Source: Intrasporangiaceae bacterium URHB0013
Lineage (GTDB): Bacteria > Actinomycetota > Actinomycetes > Actinomycetales > Dermatophilaceae
Direction: 5' to 3'
Assembly (NCBI GenBank): GCA_000620545.1
Contig: JIBA01000013.1
Coordinates: 186,001-250,000 of the forward strand
DNA length: 64,000 bases
Shown: one piece after another, positions 8,328 through 16,826 of the stretch
How positions within the stretch are numbered: the first letter of the stretch is position 1
Layout of the letters: each line of letters opens with the position of its first letter
Translations under genes and position numbers: made by a program
The notes under the pieces: model-generated
Databases searched by the model: none
Seen by the model: only the letters and a program-made list of their open reading frames with translations
Told to the model about the DNA's origin: nothing

Positions 8328-9681
8328 TGCCGTTGGCCTTGCTGAAGGCTGCCTCCGCCTCCTTCTGGGCCTGGTCCAGGGCCTGCTGGGCAGGCTGACC
8401 GGCGAGGGCTCGGGTGACGGCGCTTCGCCAGGCGGCATCGATCTCGGCGCCGGCAGGCGAGGGGTTGAGCGCCACGGCGGAGTCGAGGGTAGCGTAGAAG
8501 TTGTCGATGGCGCGCTTGAAACCGGGGTCCGGCACGTCGGTGAGGTACTTCGTGCGGATGGCCTCGTCGGCCGGCTTGTTGGCGGTGAACAGACCGGTGA
8601 AGAAGCTCTTGTCCTCCTTCACCTTGGCGATGCGGGCGTCGGCGGCCTTCATCCACGTCGCCTGGTCCGTCATCGTCTTGGCCCAGGCGCAGGCGGCATC
8701 GGGGTTCTTCGAGCCCTTCGGGATGGCCCACGCACTCCCGCCGACCATGCTCACGGGCTTGCCGTCGTGGTCCGTGAAGGCCGTGCTGTCGAGCTTGAGA
8801 CCCTGCCCGATGAAGTCACGGAGCACGTTGACGTACCAGTTCTCCATGGGGAAGGCCACGACGCTGCCCGCCGAGAGCGGGTTCTTCTCGCCGAAGATGT
8901 CGAACGCGTCGCGGAACGACTTGAACGTCGTCCACCCACCCTGGCTGTTGACGAGGTCCAGCGTGTAGGCCAAGGCCTCGACCGCCTTGGGGTCGTTGAG
9001 GTTCGGGGCGCCGTCGTCCTTGATGATGGTCGCCCCGTTGGCGGTCGCCCACAACGGGAAGTACTCGGGCAGCTTGGGGTCGAAGCCGATCCGCTCCAGC
9101 TTGTTGCCGTTGCGCTTGAAGAGCTTGGCCGTGGTCGCCTTGAGCGCGGCCCAGTCCTTGGTCTGGATGTCGCTGACCGCGACGCCGGCCTTCTGCAGGG
9201 ACGAGGCGTCGACGAGGTTGGTCGTGACGATGTAGAACTCGGGGATGCCGTAGACCTTGCCCGCCAGCGTCACGGACTTCATGGCGGCCTCGCGGTACTG
9301 GCTGGTGTCGACCTTCTGGCCCGAGATGCAGTCCTCGAGGGGCAGGATCGCGCCCTTCTTGGCATACGTGCCGATGAGGTTGCGATCCATGTAGACGAGG
9401 TCGGGCGGGTTGCCGCTAGCGAGGGCGGTGAGGAACTGCTGGGCATCGAAGTCACCCTTGTTGTTCGTGACCTTGACTGAGGGGTAGGCCGCCTTGAACG
9501 CCGCGATGCGCGACTGGCCCACCTCGTCCTCGCCGCCGAATCCCATGATCTTCAGGGCTCCCGTCGGGGCAGCCCCGGGCGTCGAGCCACCTGCCGAGTC
9601 CCCGCCCTTGTTCCCGACCCCCGCACAGCCGCTGAGCAGCGCAACGGCAGCCACCGCAACCACGAATCTCGAACGCTTCAC
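8320..9681 (-). CDS. Extracellular sugar-binding lipoprotein of ABC importer
   Basis: 453 residues from the GTG at 9681, preceded by GAGAGGAAG. A lipoprotein signal peptide ends in the lipobox LLSGC (Cys near residue 20), so the mature protein is membrane-anchored outside the cell. The remainder is a family-1 solute-binding fold ('ALKIMGFGGEDEVGQSRIAAFKAAYPSVKV', then 'NPPDLVYMD'). First gene of the importer operon. Its promoter region has both a SigB/SigF-type element and a LacI-like operator, so it may be controlled by stress and by sugar. Confidence 0.9.
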   Translation of the reverse strand: MKRSRFVVAVAAVALLSGCAGVGNKGGDSAGGSTPGAAPTGALKIMGFGGEDEVGQSRIAAFKAAYPSVKVTNNKGDFDAQQFLTALASGNPPDLVYMDRNLIGTYAKKGAILPLEDCISGQKVDTSQYREAAMKSVTLAGKVYGIPEFYIVTTNLVDASSLQKAGVAVSDIQTKDWAALKATTAKLFKRNGNKLERIGFDPKLPEYFPLWATANGATIIKDDGAPNLNDPKAVEALAYTLDLVNSQGGWTTFKSFRDAFDIFGEKNPLSAGSVVAFPMENWYVNVLRDFIGQGLKLDSTAFTDHDGKPVSMVGGSAWAIPKGSKNPDAACAWAKTMTDQATWMKAADARIAKVKEDKSFFTGLFTANKPADEAIRTKYLTDVPDPGFKRAIDNFYATLDSAVALNPSPAGAEIDAAWRSAVTRALAGQPAQQALDQAQKEAEAAFSKANGNG

Positions 9682-9721
9682 TGGTTCTTCCTCTCGAGGG
9701 GACGTCGTCATCAGAGGAGAA

Positions 9722-9747
9722 GTACCCGGCAGCAACTGGGAGAAAAC
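9722..9747 (-). promoter_or_regulatory. SigB/SigF-type promoter of the sugar importer operon
   Basis: On the minus strand: GTTT (9747-9744), a 16-bp spacer, GGGTAC (9727-9722), 40 bp before the GTG at 9681. This is a full match to the GTTT-N14-17-GGGTA(T/C) class. The -35 overlaps the LacI-like half sites at 9738-9754. Confidence 0.6.
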
Positions 9748-9754
9748 GCTTCCA
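9738..9754. promoter_or_regulatory. Possible LacI-family operator
   Basis: GGGAGAAAACGCTTCCA resembles the LacI-family operator class (AAnCG-centred imperfect palindrome, e.g. GGAAaCGcTTCC). Position over the -35 of the importer promoter would block transcription. No LacI gene lies in the window. Confidence 0.35.
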
Positions 9755-9757
9755 CCC

Positions 9758-9777
9758 GAACTTCTACGTCGAAGTTC
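9758..9777. promoter_or_regulatory. 20-bp inverted repeat upstream of importer operon
   Basis: Perfect 7-bp arms GAACTTC and GAAGTTC separated by TACGTC, 10 bp upstream of the -35 box. Candidate dimeric repressor or activator site, distinct from the LacI-like element. Confidence 0.45.
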
Positions 9778-9816
9778 TGCGGGGGCGGAGACGCACGAGG
9801 GCGTCAAGGCGCGCAG

Positions 9817-9840
9817 GGCCGCCGCCGGAGGGCGGCGGCC
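9817..9840 (-). terminator. Hairpin downstream of the sigma factor gene
   Basis: GGCCGCCGCC / GGCGGCGGCC, perfect 10-bp stem with a GGAG loop. The right arm plus GGAG is duplicated directly after it (9841-9854). It lies 23 bp beyond the sigma-gene stop on the minus strand. Confidence 0.65.
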
Positions 9841-9862
9841 GGAGGGCGGCGGCCGGCTGCGG

Positions 9863-10708
9863 TCAGGAGGCGGTGCTGAACCGGGCGCTCTCGTCGACCG
9901 GCTCTCCGACGTCGTGGACGTCGGTCCGCTCGACGAGCTGCTGGTGCAGTCGTGTGGTGATGCGGCGAAGGCGACGCGAGACCTGCATCTGGCTGACACC
10001 GCTGACCTCGCCGATCTCGCGCTGGGTCATGCCGTCGACGAAACGCATGAGCAGCATCTCGCGCTCCTCGGCATCGAGGTCGCTGAGCGCCTCACTGAGA
10101 CAGACGCGGTCGTCTGCGGACTCCAGATCGGCGTCGCGGCACGCCAGGAAGGCTGCGAGTCCAGGCCGTTCGTCGTCGGCGGGGTTGCAGTCGAGGGAGA
10201 GGGGACGGAAGCCGGTGGAGGCGGCCGACACCTCGCGGACCTGCTCGACGGTGGCTCCGACGGCATCGGCGAGCTCCGCGTCACTGGGCTCGGTCCCGAG
10301 CTCCTGCGCGAGGGAAGCGCGGGCCGCTTGGACCGAGGCGCGGAGCTCCTGCAGCCGGCGCGGGGGCCGGACCACCCAGCCGCGGTCGCGGAACCAGCGC
10401 TTCAGCTCCCCGGAGATCGTCGGCACGGCATACGCCGCGAACGACGGAGCGTGCCCCGGCTGGTAGCGACGAATGGCCTTGACGAGGGCGAGCCGGGCCA
10501 CCTGGACGAGGTCGTCGTGCTCGATGCCTCGTCCGTCGTAGCGGTGGGCCATCGTGGTGCAGAGGTCGAGGTAGAGCAGGACGAGCTGCTCGATCGCACG
10601 ATCGTGCTGGGACTCGGTACGAGCCGCGGCGAGCTCCTCGAAGAGCTCGGCGGTGCGTGCGTCGCGTTCGGTGAACGCGGGTCGGGCGGTGGAAGGTTGG
10701 GACGCCAT
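9863..10708 (-). CDS. SigB/SigF/SigG-type alternative sigma factor
   Basis: 281 residues. Region 2 is about 40-110 ('LYLDLCTTMAHRYDGRGIEHDDLVQVARLALVKAIRRYQP', then 'FAAYAVPTISGELKRWFRDRGW'), which includes the -10 recognition and melting residues. Region 3 is about 120-180. Region 4 is about 200-265, with the HTH 'MTQREIGEVSGVSQMQVSRRL'. This is the group-3 general-stress/sporulation sigma family that reads GTTT-N-GGGTAT, and such boxes occur in this window. No anti-sigma (RsbW) or anti-anti-sigma gene is adjacent, so control is encoded elsewhere. A GGGTAT on the minus strand at 10806-10801 could allow autoregulation, although its -35 is poor. Confidence 0.92.
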   Translation of the reverse strand: MASQPSTARPAFTERDARTAELFEELAAARTESQHDRAIEQLVLLYLDLCTTMAHRYDGRGIEHDDLVQVARLALVKAIRRYQPGHAPSFAAYAVPTISGELKRWFRDRGWVVRPPRRLQELRASVQAARASLAQELGTEPSDAELADAVGATVEQVREVSAASTGFRPLSLDCNPADDERPGLAAFLACRDADLESADDRVCLSEALSDLDAEEREMLLMRFVDGMTQREIGEVSGVSQMQVSRRLRRITTRLHQQLVERTDVHDVGEPVDESARFSTAS

Positions 10709-10940
10709 GACTCATCTCCGTTTGAGGCGGATGACGGAGTCGGCGCTGTGGTTGTACCGCTCTGACCCTTCGACAGTGCCACGAGATTGCTTCTCATGCA
10801 ATACCCGCCGGAGCCGTGCGGCGGGTTCCCGTGCTCCTCGATGCGTCAGAACGTCGATGCCGGGTAAGGGGCTGCGGACGGGCCGTAGCCGGTCCTGATC
10901 CGCACGCCGCTCGCCGACGGCCACCGACGAGGAGGACCCT

Positions 10941-13352
10941 GTGCCGACCGAGGACCGTATCTCCGACATCTGGGGAGAGCGCACTCCCTATGCGAGGGGT
11001 GGCCGATGGCCCACCCGGGTCGACAGCCACCTGGCTCCCGGGGTCGAGGAAACAGAGGTCGAGAACTGGGTCCAGAGCGCCTCGACGCTCCATTCCAACG
11101 GCGACGCCTTCGACATCGCGGTCCGCGACGGCCGCATCGTCGGGGTCCGGGGCCGCCCCGATGACCGCGTGAACCACGGTCGGCTCGGTCCCAAGGACCT
11201 GTTCGGCTGGCAGGCGATCCAGTCAGGCGATCGCCTGACACACCCACTCCTGCGGCGGCACGGTGAGCTCGTCGAGTGCTCCTGGGACGAGGCCATGGAG
11301 GCGCTGGTCCGTCGCACGAGGGAGCTCCTCGACGAACAGGGACCCAGCGCCGTCGGCTTCTACACGACGGGTCAGCTGTTCCTCGAGGAGTACTACACGC
11401 TGGCGCTCGTGGCGCACGGCGGCATCCGCACCAACCACGTCGACGGCAACACCCGGCTCTGCACCGCAACGGCCGCCGAGGCGCTCAAGCAGTCCTTCGG
11501 GTGCGACGGGCAGCCGGGCTCGTACACCGACGTCGACCACGCGGACGTCATCGCGCTCTTCGGCCACAACGTGGCCGAGACGCAGACGGTGCTCTGGATG
11601 CGGATCCTCGACCGGCTCGCCGGTGACGACCCGCCTGCGATCCTGTGCGTCGACCCGCGCCCCACGCCGGTGGCGCGTGCCGCGACGGTCCACCTCGCAC
11701 CCCGACCCGGGACCAACGTGGCACTCATGAACGCGTTGCTGCACGAGGTCATCGCCCGTGGCGACGTGGACGAGCAGTGGGTGAGGGCGCACACGGTCGG
11801 CTACGACGACCTCGAGAAGACCGTCGGCCGGTACTCGCCGGATGTCGTCAGCACCATCTGCGACGTGCCCGCCGCCGACATCCGGGCTGCCGGCCGACTC
11901 GTCGGTGAGGCGACGGCCCTGCTGTCGACGGTGCTGCAGGGCTTCTACCAGTCGCACCAGGCGACGGCCGCTGCCGTGCAGGTGAACAACCTGCACCTGC
12001 TGCGCGGCATGATCGGCAGGCCTGGCTGCGGCATCCTGCAGATGAACGGGCAGCCGACGGCGGAGAACACCCGCGAGTGCGGCGCTGACGGGGACATGGC
12101 GGGCTTCCGCAACTGGAGCAACACGGACCATGTCGCAGACCTGGCCCGGGTCTGGAACATCGAGCCCGCACAGATCCCGCACGCGACCCCTCCCACGCAC
12201 GCGATGCAGATCATGCGTTACGTCGAGGACGGCTCCATCCGCTTGCTCTGGGTGTCCGGCACCAATCCCGCGGTCTCGATGCCGGAGCTCGCACGGATGC
12301 GCTCGATCCTGTCGCAGGAGCGGCTCTTCCTCGTCGTGCAGGACATCTTCCTCACCGAGACGGCCCAGCTGGCCGACATCGTCCTGCCCGCGGCCGCGTG
12401 GGGGGAGAAGACCGGAGCCTTCACCAACGTGGACCGCACCGTGCACCTCTCCGAGAAGGCCGTCGAACCGCCAGGTCAGGCGCGCCCGGACCTCGACATC
12501 TTCGTCGACTTCGCCCGGCGGATGGACCTGCGGGACAAGGACGGTGGGCCGCTCGTCACGTGGTCGACCCCCGAGGAGGCGTTCGACGCCTGGCGGGAGT
12601 GCAGCCGCGGAAGACCTTGCGACTACAGCGGCCTCAGCTACGACAAGCTCCGTGGCGGCAGTGGCGTCCAGTGGCCGTGCACGGAGGAGGCGCCCGACGG
12701 CACCGAGAGGCTGTATGACGGTGGCGTCTTCTGGGCGTCCCCGGAGGACTGCGAGAGCTACGGCCGAGACCTCGAGACGGGTGCGCCCGTCGAGGAGCAG
12801 GAGTACCGCGCGCTCAACCCCTACGGCCGCGCCATCATCAAGGCGGCCGACTACCGGCCGGCGCACGAGCTGCCCGACGAGGAGCACCCGCTGCAGCTCA
12901 TCACCGGGCGCACCGTCTACCACTTCCACACGCGCACGAGGACCGGACGTGCACCGGAGCTGCAGGCCGCCGCCCCGGACGTCTGGGTCGAGGTGTCGAT
13001 CCACGACGCCGCCGTGCACGGGCTTCGTGAGGGCGACCTGGCGGAGGTTCGCACCCGACGTGGTGAGGTTCGTGCCCGGGTTCGGGTCTGCGGCATACGA
13101 CCTGGTGTGGTGTTCCTGCCGTTCCACTACGGCTACTGGGACACCGAAGCAGGGTGGCGACCGGGGGAGCACGGCCGAGCAGCGAACGAGCTGACCCTCA
13201 CCGACTGGGACCCCGCCTCCAAGCAGCCCATCTTCAAGACAGCCGCCTGCTCCGTGCGCAAGGTCTCCGACGGGGACGGGACGCCATCGCCGGCACCGCA
13301 CGCGACGGCGCCACCGGTGCCGGCCGGATCGACGACGGGAGCAGACCGATGA
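10941..13352 (+). CDS. Molybdopterin oxidoreductase, nitrate-reductase-like, lacking the N-terminal Fe-S cysteines
   Basis: 803 residues from the GTG at 10941 (GAGGAGG upstream). A molybdopterin oxidoreductase body covers about 95-560 and a molydop-binding domain about 635-780. The Mo-ligand loop 'NTRLCTATAAEALKQSFG' keeps its cysteine. The usual N-terminal [4Fe-4S] motif CxxCxxxC has become Ser48-x-x-His51-x-x-x-Asp55 ('ASTLHSNGD'), and the fourth position reads 'GRLGPKD' rather than LCxKG. The closest type is the assimilatory nitrate reductase/formate-dehydrogenase-alpha group. Loss of the cluster should change how electrons reach Mo, so the substrate is uncertain. It leads an operon (4-bp overlaps) with a helical protein and a six-helix membrane protein. 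Confidence 0.85.
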   Translation: MPTEDRISDIWGERTPYARGGRWPTRVDSHLAPGVEETEVENWVQSASTLHSNGDAFDIAVRDGRIVGVRGRPDDRVNHGRLGPKDLFGWQAIQSGDRLTHPLLRRHGELVECSWDEAMEALVRRTRELLDEQGPSAVGFYTTGQLFLEEYYTLALVAHGGIRTNHVDGNTRLCTATAAEALKQSFGCDGQPGSYTDVDHADVIALFGHNVAETQTVLWMRILDRLAGDDPPAILCVDPRPTPVARAATVHLAPRPGTNVALMNALLHEVIARGDVDEQWVRAHTVGYDDLEKTVGRYSPDVVSTICDVPAADIRAAGRLVGEATALLSTVLQGFYQSHQATAAAVQVNNLHLLRGMIGRPGCGILQMNGQPTAENTRECGADGDMAGFRNWSNTDHVADLARVWNIEPAQIPHATPPTHAMQIMRYVEDGSIRLLWVSGTNPAVSMPELARMRSILSQERLFLVVQDIFLTETAQLADIVLPAAAWGEKTGAFTNVDRTVHLSEKAVEPPGQARPDLDIFVDFARRMDLRDKDGGPLVTWSTPEEAFDAWRECSRGRPCDYSGLSYDKLRGGSGVQWPCTEEAPDGTERLYDGGVFWASPEDCESYGRDLETGAPVEEQEYRALNPYGRAIIKAADYRPAHELPDEEHPLQLITGRTVYHFHTRTRTGRAPELQAAAPDVWVEVSIHDAAVHGLREGDLAEVRTRRGEVRARVRVCGIRPGVVFLPFHYGYWDTEAGWRPGEHGRAANELTLTDWDPASKQPIFKTAACSVRKVSDGDGTPSPAPHATAPPVPAGSTTGADR

Positions 13353-13831
13353 AGATCGGGACGGTGCTTCGCGACCTGCATCACGACGAGCACGAGCTGG
13401 CCCGCACACTGCTGCGTGTGGCCGAGGACCATCGTGCCGACCACGAGGTCTACCATCTGTGCCGAGACCTCGCGGAGTGGTCGACGCGCCACGTCCGCGA
13501 GATCGCCGCCATGGCCCCGGCCTTCGGCGAGCAGCTGGACCCGGCCCCCGACGGGTCGCCCACACTCGTGGATGCGGCCCGACGGGCGATCTCGAAGCGC
13601 ACGGGCCGGTCTCCGGACATGGAGCTCGTCATGGTGCGCGACCTGCGGGACGTCTACCTTCGAGCCTCGAGCGTGCTCACGGACTGGGAGATGATCGGAC
13701 AGGCCGCTCAGGCGATCGTCCACGAGGAGCTTCTCGAGCTGGCGACCCGGTGTCAGTCGGAGACCAAGCGCCAGGCCACGTGGGCCAACGCGAAGATCAA
13801 GGAGTCCTCGACCCAGGCGCTGGTCGTATGA
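13349..13831 (+). CDS. Helical (ferritin/hemerythrin-like?) protein in molybdoenzyme operon
   Basis: 160 residues, overlapping both neighbours by ATGA. The predicted fold is all helical, with His/Glu-rich stretches at the start ('LHHDEHELARTLLRVAEDHRADHEVYHL') and 'HVREIAAM' near residue 52, then a long C-terminal pair of helices. The His/Glu/Asp spacing suggests a four-helix bundle that might hold a di-iron site, but the exact ferritin or hemerythrin ligand patterns are not complete, so this is a guess. Operon position implies a partner, carrier or protective role for the molybdoenzyme. Confidence 0.7.
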   Translation: MKIGTVLRDLHHDEHELARTLLRVAEDHRADHEVYHLCRDLAEWSTRHVREIAAMAPAFGEQLDPAPDGSPTLVDAARRAISKRTGRSPDMELVMVRDLRDVYLRASSVLTDWEMIGQAAQAIVHEELLELATRCQSETKRQATWANAKIKESSTQALVV

Positions 13832-14508
13832 GCGCGCAGGCCGGTCCGACCCACGCCCTTGAGACCCGGGTGGTGGTGCGCCCGCTCGGCAACCCGCTCC
13901 CCCTGGGTTTCCTCGCGCTCATGGTCGCGACCCTCGGCGTGGCCATGCTCCAGCTCGGGGTGCTGGCGGCGAGCCAGGGCCAGGTCGTCGCCCTGGGGAT
14001 CCTCGGCCTCACGGTGCCGCTCCAGCTCATCGCCTGCGTGCTCGGGTTCCTGGCCCGCGACCCCGTGGCGGGTACCGGGATGGGCGTGCTTGCCGGCACG
14101 TGGGCCGCCGTCGGTTTTGCGCTGCTGGTGTCACCGCCCGGCGCCACGTCGCCGGCGTTGGGCGTGCTGCTGCTGTGCTCGGGTGTCGCGATGGCCGTGC
14201 CCACGGCTGCCGCGACCACCAAGCTCGCGGGGATGGCGGTCATGGGCCTCAGCGCCGTCCGCTTCGCCGTCACGGGGGTCGGACAGCTGACGGGCTCCTC
14301 CGGCTGGCTCACCCTTGCCGGCTGGGTCGGGCTGGCGCTCGGTGTCGTCGCGGCGTATGCCGCCCTCGCCTTCGAGCTGGAGGACGTGCGACACGCCACG
14401 GTGCTCCCGACGGGACGAAGGGGTGCGGGCGCGGACACGATGACGGCCGCGACACGTGACGAGCTTGCCTCCGTCGGGCACGAGGCAGGCGTTCGCAAGC
14501 AGCTCTGA
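13828..14508 (+). CDS. Six-helix membrane protein, GPR1/FUN34/YaaH-like
   Basis: 226 residues with six membrane helices between about 25 and 195. Just before helix 1 is 'RPLGNPLPLGF', close to the NPxPLGL signature of the acetate/succinate transporter family SatP (GPR1/FUN34/YaaH). The later helices are not distinctive, so a general membrane protein remains possible. Overlaps the previous gene by 4 bp. Around the stop codon is a 7-bp inverted repeat (AGCAGCT/AGCTGCT, 14498-14517) that may help end the operon. Confidence 0.65.
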   Translation: MSAQAGPTHALETRVVVRPLGNPLPLGFLALMVATLGVAMLQLGVLAASQGQVVALGILGLTVPLQLIACVLGFLARDPVAGTGMGVLAGTWAAVGFALLVSPPGATSPALGVLLLCSGVAMAVPTAAATTKLAGMAVMGLSAVRFAVTGVGQLTGSSGWLTLAGWVGLALGVVAAYAALAFELEDVRHATVLPTGRRGAGADTMTAATRDELASVGHEAGVRKQL

Positions 14509-14600
14509 GCAGCTGCTACCGCCCAGGGCTGGGCACCACCCCCACCATCCGGCCAAGAGACAGGCGCCGGGGCCGGGCGTCGCGGGCGCCGGCGGAGCGA

Positions 14601-15263
14601 CTAGTCCGGCGAGTCGGTCACGCCGAGCGAGTCGATCGAGTTGATCGAGTCCATCGAGTCCATCGAGTCGGTGGAGTCGGTGGTGGGCTCGGCGGTGTCC
14701 GTGGAGTCGGGGAGAACCGTCGACGTGCCGACCTTCTCGCCGATGGCGAGATGACCCCCGAGGTAGGCCGACAGCCCCGAGACCGCGAGACCGGCCAGTC
14801 CCAGCGCCACGCCGGTCCGGTGCCGCTGCGGTCGCACGGCCCAGGAACCGGCGAAGAAGCCCAGGGATGCCACGTTGAGCACGGCGTGCGTGGCCGCCAC
14901 GCGTCGCGGGCGCTGCGACAACGATGCGTACTCGGCGAGCCCGGTGAGCGCCGCGGCAGGCGCCGACGCGATGCCCGCGCCCACGAGACGCCGGGCCGCG
15001 ACCTCCGTCCCCGGTCCGCCGACGAGGTCGAGCAGGGCGGCTGAGCTGAAGAAACCGAGAGGCAGGTCCGTGAGGAACGGATGCGCTGCATGCCCCATCA
15101 GCTCCCCGGTCACAAGGCGACGCCAGAGCCCTCGTCCCCGTGCCGCATCGGCGACCGGGCGGAGCAGGTCGGCCGCTCCGTCGAGCGCCTCCCGGTCCTC
15201 GAGGAGGCGTCCGACGAGGCCCGCTGCGGAGGTGGGCTGGGGCGTGCTGCTGTTCGGTTCCAT
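14601..15263 (-). CDS. DUF2231 membrane protein
   Basis: 220 residues with four membrane helices between about 60 and 170. The 'MGHAAHPFLTDLPLGFF' entry, with its conserved His residues, and 'THAVLNVASLGFFAGSW' are characteristic of DUF2231. Many relatives are annotated as possible haem- or redox-linked membrane proteins but none is well studied. The last 35 residues repeat Asp-Ser-(Thr/Met/Ile) units coded by 9-bp tandem repeats at about 14630-14685, probably variable in length between strains. Convergent with the operon at 10941-14508. Confidence 0.82.
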   Translation of the reverse strand: MEPNSSTPQPTSAAGLVGRLLEDREALDGAADLLRPVADAARGRGLWRRLVTGELMGHAAHPFLTDLPLGFFSSAALLDLVGGPGTEVAARRLVGAGIASAPAAALTGLAEYASLSQRPRRVAATHAVLNVASLGFFAGSWAVRPQRHRTGVALGLAGLAVSGLSAYLGGHLAIGEKVGTSTVLPDSTDTAEPTTDSTDSMDSMDSINSIDSLGVTDSPD

Positions 15264-15315
15264 GGCTCACAGGTACCCCGTCGCGGCGGCCTTCACGCCG
15301 AGCGCCCGGTGCAGC

Positions 15316-15813
15316 TCAGGAGACGACGGCGTCGATGGCCTTCTTGAGCGCGCTCGGCTGCTCGGGCCGGCGCGGAGCCCGCTTCCGTGCTTCGAGCAGC
15401 TCCTCGCCGAGCTCCTGCAGCTGCTTGCGGCCCAGGCCCTCGCGGACCTTGGGGAACCAGTCCTGCTCCTCCTCGGCCATGTGGTGCTCGACGTTCTCGA
15501 TGAGCACCGTGGTCTTGGCGTCGAAGCGCTCGTCGGTGGCGTCCATGGCCGCGAGCTCGACGCAGAGCAGATCGGCGACGTGGTGCTCCTCGTAGGACTC
15601 GAGGACGTCGTCCTCGAGGTCGGGCAGCAGCTCGCGGACGCGCGGGTACATCACCTCGTTCTCGATGTAGGTGTGCACCGTGAGGAGCTCGAGGATGGTG
15701 TCGACGATGCCCTGCTTCTGGACCGGCGTCTGGTCGGCCTTGCGGAAGGCGCGGAACTGCTGGCGCACCTGCTGGTGGTCTTCTCTGAGCAGGACGATCG
15801 CATCGGTGGACAT
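15316..15813 (-). CDS. Hemerythrin HHE-domain protein
   Basis: 165 residues from the ATG at 15813 (AAGGAG upstream). The hemerythrin cation-binding pattern is clear: 'LLREDHQQVRQQFRAF' (His I), 'HTYIENEVMYPRV' (H..xE), 'EEHHVADLL' and 'ENVEHHMAEEEQDWFP'. It should bind a di-iron centre and may sense or carry O2, NO or peroxide. A basic tail follows. On the minus strand a GGTG-N16-GGGTAC element (about 15899-15874) resembles a weak SigB/SigF promoter. Confidence 0.92.
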   Translation of the reverse strand: MSTDAIVLLREDHQQVRQQFRAFRKADQTPVQKQGIVDTILELLTVHTYIENEVMYPRVRELLPDLEDDVLESYEEHHVADLLCVELAAMDATDERFDAKTTVLIENVEHHMAEEEQDWFPKVREGLGRKQLQELGEELLEARKRAPRRPEQPSALKKAIDAVVS

Positions 15814-16015
15814 GGCGCTCCTTCGGTCCGGTGGTGGCCGCTCCTCCGACATGGACGAGCTCGCGCTTCGCTCGTACCCAGCACGGCGGCTCGCGCACCC
15901 GGCCGCGGACACGCGATGCCGGGGCCGTTGCTGCCAGGACCGTTTCGCCGCTGGTGCGCCGGGTACCTGTCGACCGTCCGGACCGCGAGGTCTCGCCATA
16001 CGCAAGGATGACCGG

Positions 16016-16825
16016 ATGGGGTGGAGTTCTGTCAGCGCCGCGGTCTCGAGAAGCATCGAGGAGCTCGTGCTGGTACGTCATGGAGAGAGTGTCGGCAACG
16101 TCGCGGACGCGCGGGCCCGCAGCCGCGGCGCCGAGAGGCTGGACCTGAAGACGCGGGACCCGGACACCCCGTTGTCCGAGCGCGGTCAGCATCAGGCGCG
16201 GGTGCTGTCAGAGCACGTGACGCGTGAGCAGCTGCGCCGTCCCGATCTCGTGCTGACGTCCCCCTATGTGCGGGCCGCGACGACGGCGCAGATCGTCGCG
16301 GCAGCGATGGGCATCGAGCCGGTGCTGGACGAGCGCCTCCGAGAGCGGGACCTCGGCGTCTTCGACGGACTCACCGGTGCGGGCATCAAGCACCTTCACC
16401 CGGAAGAGGCGGAGCGCCGCGGGCACCTGGGCAAGTTCTACTACCGACCGCCGGGTGGCGAGAGCTGGACCGACGTCGCCCAACGGGTGCGCCAGCTCCT
16501 GCTCGACGTGGCGCACGTCTCTGACGGGTCCTGCGTCTGGGTCTTCACGCACCAGGCGGTGATCATGAGCTTCCGGCTCGCGCTCGAGGGCCTCGACGAG
16601 ACGACGCTGCTCAGCGTGGACCGTGGCGAGCCCTTGGGGAACTGCTCGCTGACCCGCTACCGCACTGGTCCTGACGGCACACTCGAGCTGACCGCGTTCG
16701 CCGACACCCGACACCTCGAGGCGTCCGAGGTGCAGGAGACCCATGAGGCACCGGCTGAGTCGACCCTCGGCGCGGGTGCCGGACGCCACCTGGTCGCCGA
16801 GGACCGCGACGGAGGGAGGACCTGA
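16016..16825 (+). CDS. Histidine phosphatase (phosphoglycerate-mutase-like)
   Basis: 269 residues from the ATG at 16016 (AAGGA 9 nt upstream). The catalytic 'LVRHGES' sits near residue 21, the second Arg in 'TSPYVRAATTAQI', and the acid in 'ERDLGVFDGLTG'. The late His is in 'VFTHQAVIM'. All four core residues of the branch are present. A Glu/Ala-rich C-terminal extension of about 40 residues follows the fold. Substrate unknown; relatives include SixA-like and broad-specificity phosphatases. It is 1 bp from the nnrD start, so the two are an operon. Confidence 0.9.
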   Translation: MGWSSVSAAVSRSIEELVLVRHGESVGNVADARARSRGAERLDLKTRDPDTPLSERGQHQARVLSEHVTREQLRRPDLVLTSPYVRAATTAQIVAAAMGIEPVLDERLRERDLGVFDGLTGAGIKHLHPEEAERRGHLGKFYYRPPGGESWTDVAQRVRQLLLDVAHVSDGSCVWVFTHQAVIMSFRLALEGLDETTLLSVDRGEPLGNCSLTRYRTGPDGTLELTAFADTRHLEASEVQETHEAPAESTLGAGAGRHLVAEDRDGGRT

Positions 16826-16826
16826 C

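Noticed and set aside
13154-13348. Longer N-terminus for the helical protein at 13349
   Set aside because: It would overlap the molybdoenzyme frame by about 200 bp; the ATGA junction at 13349 is the natural start.
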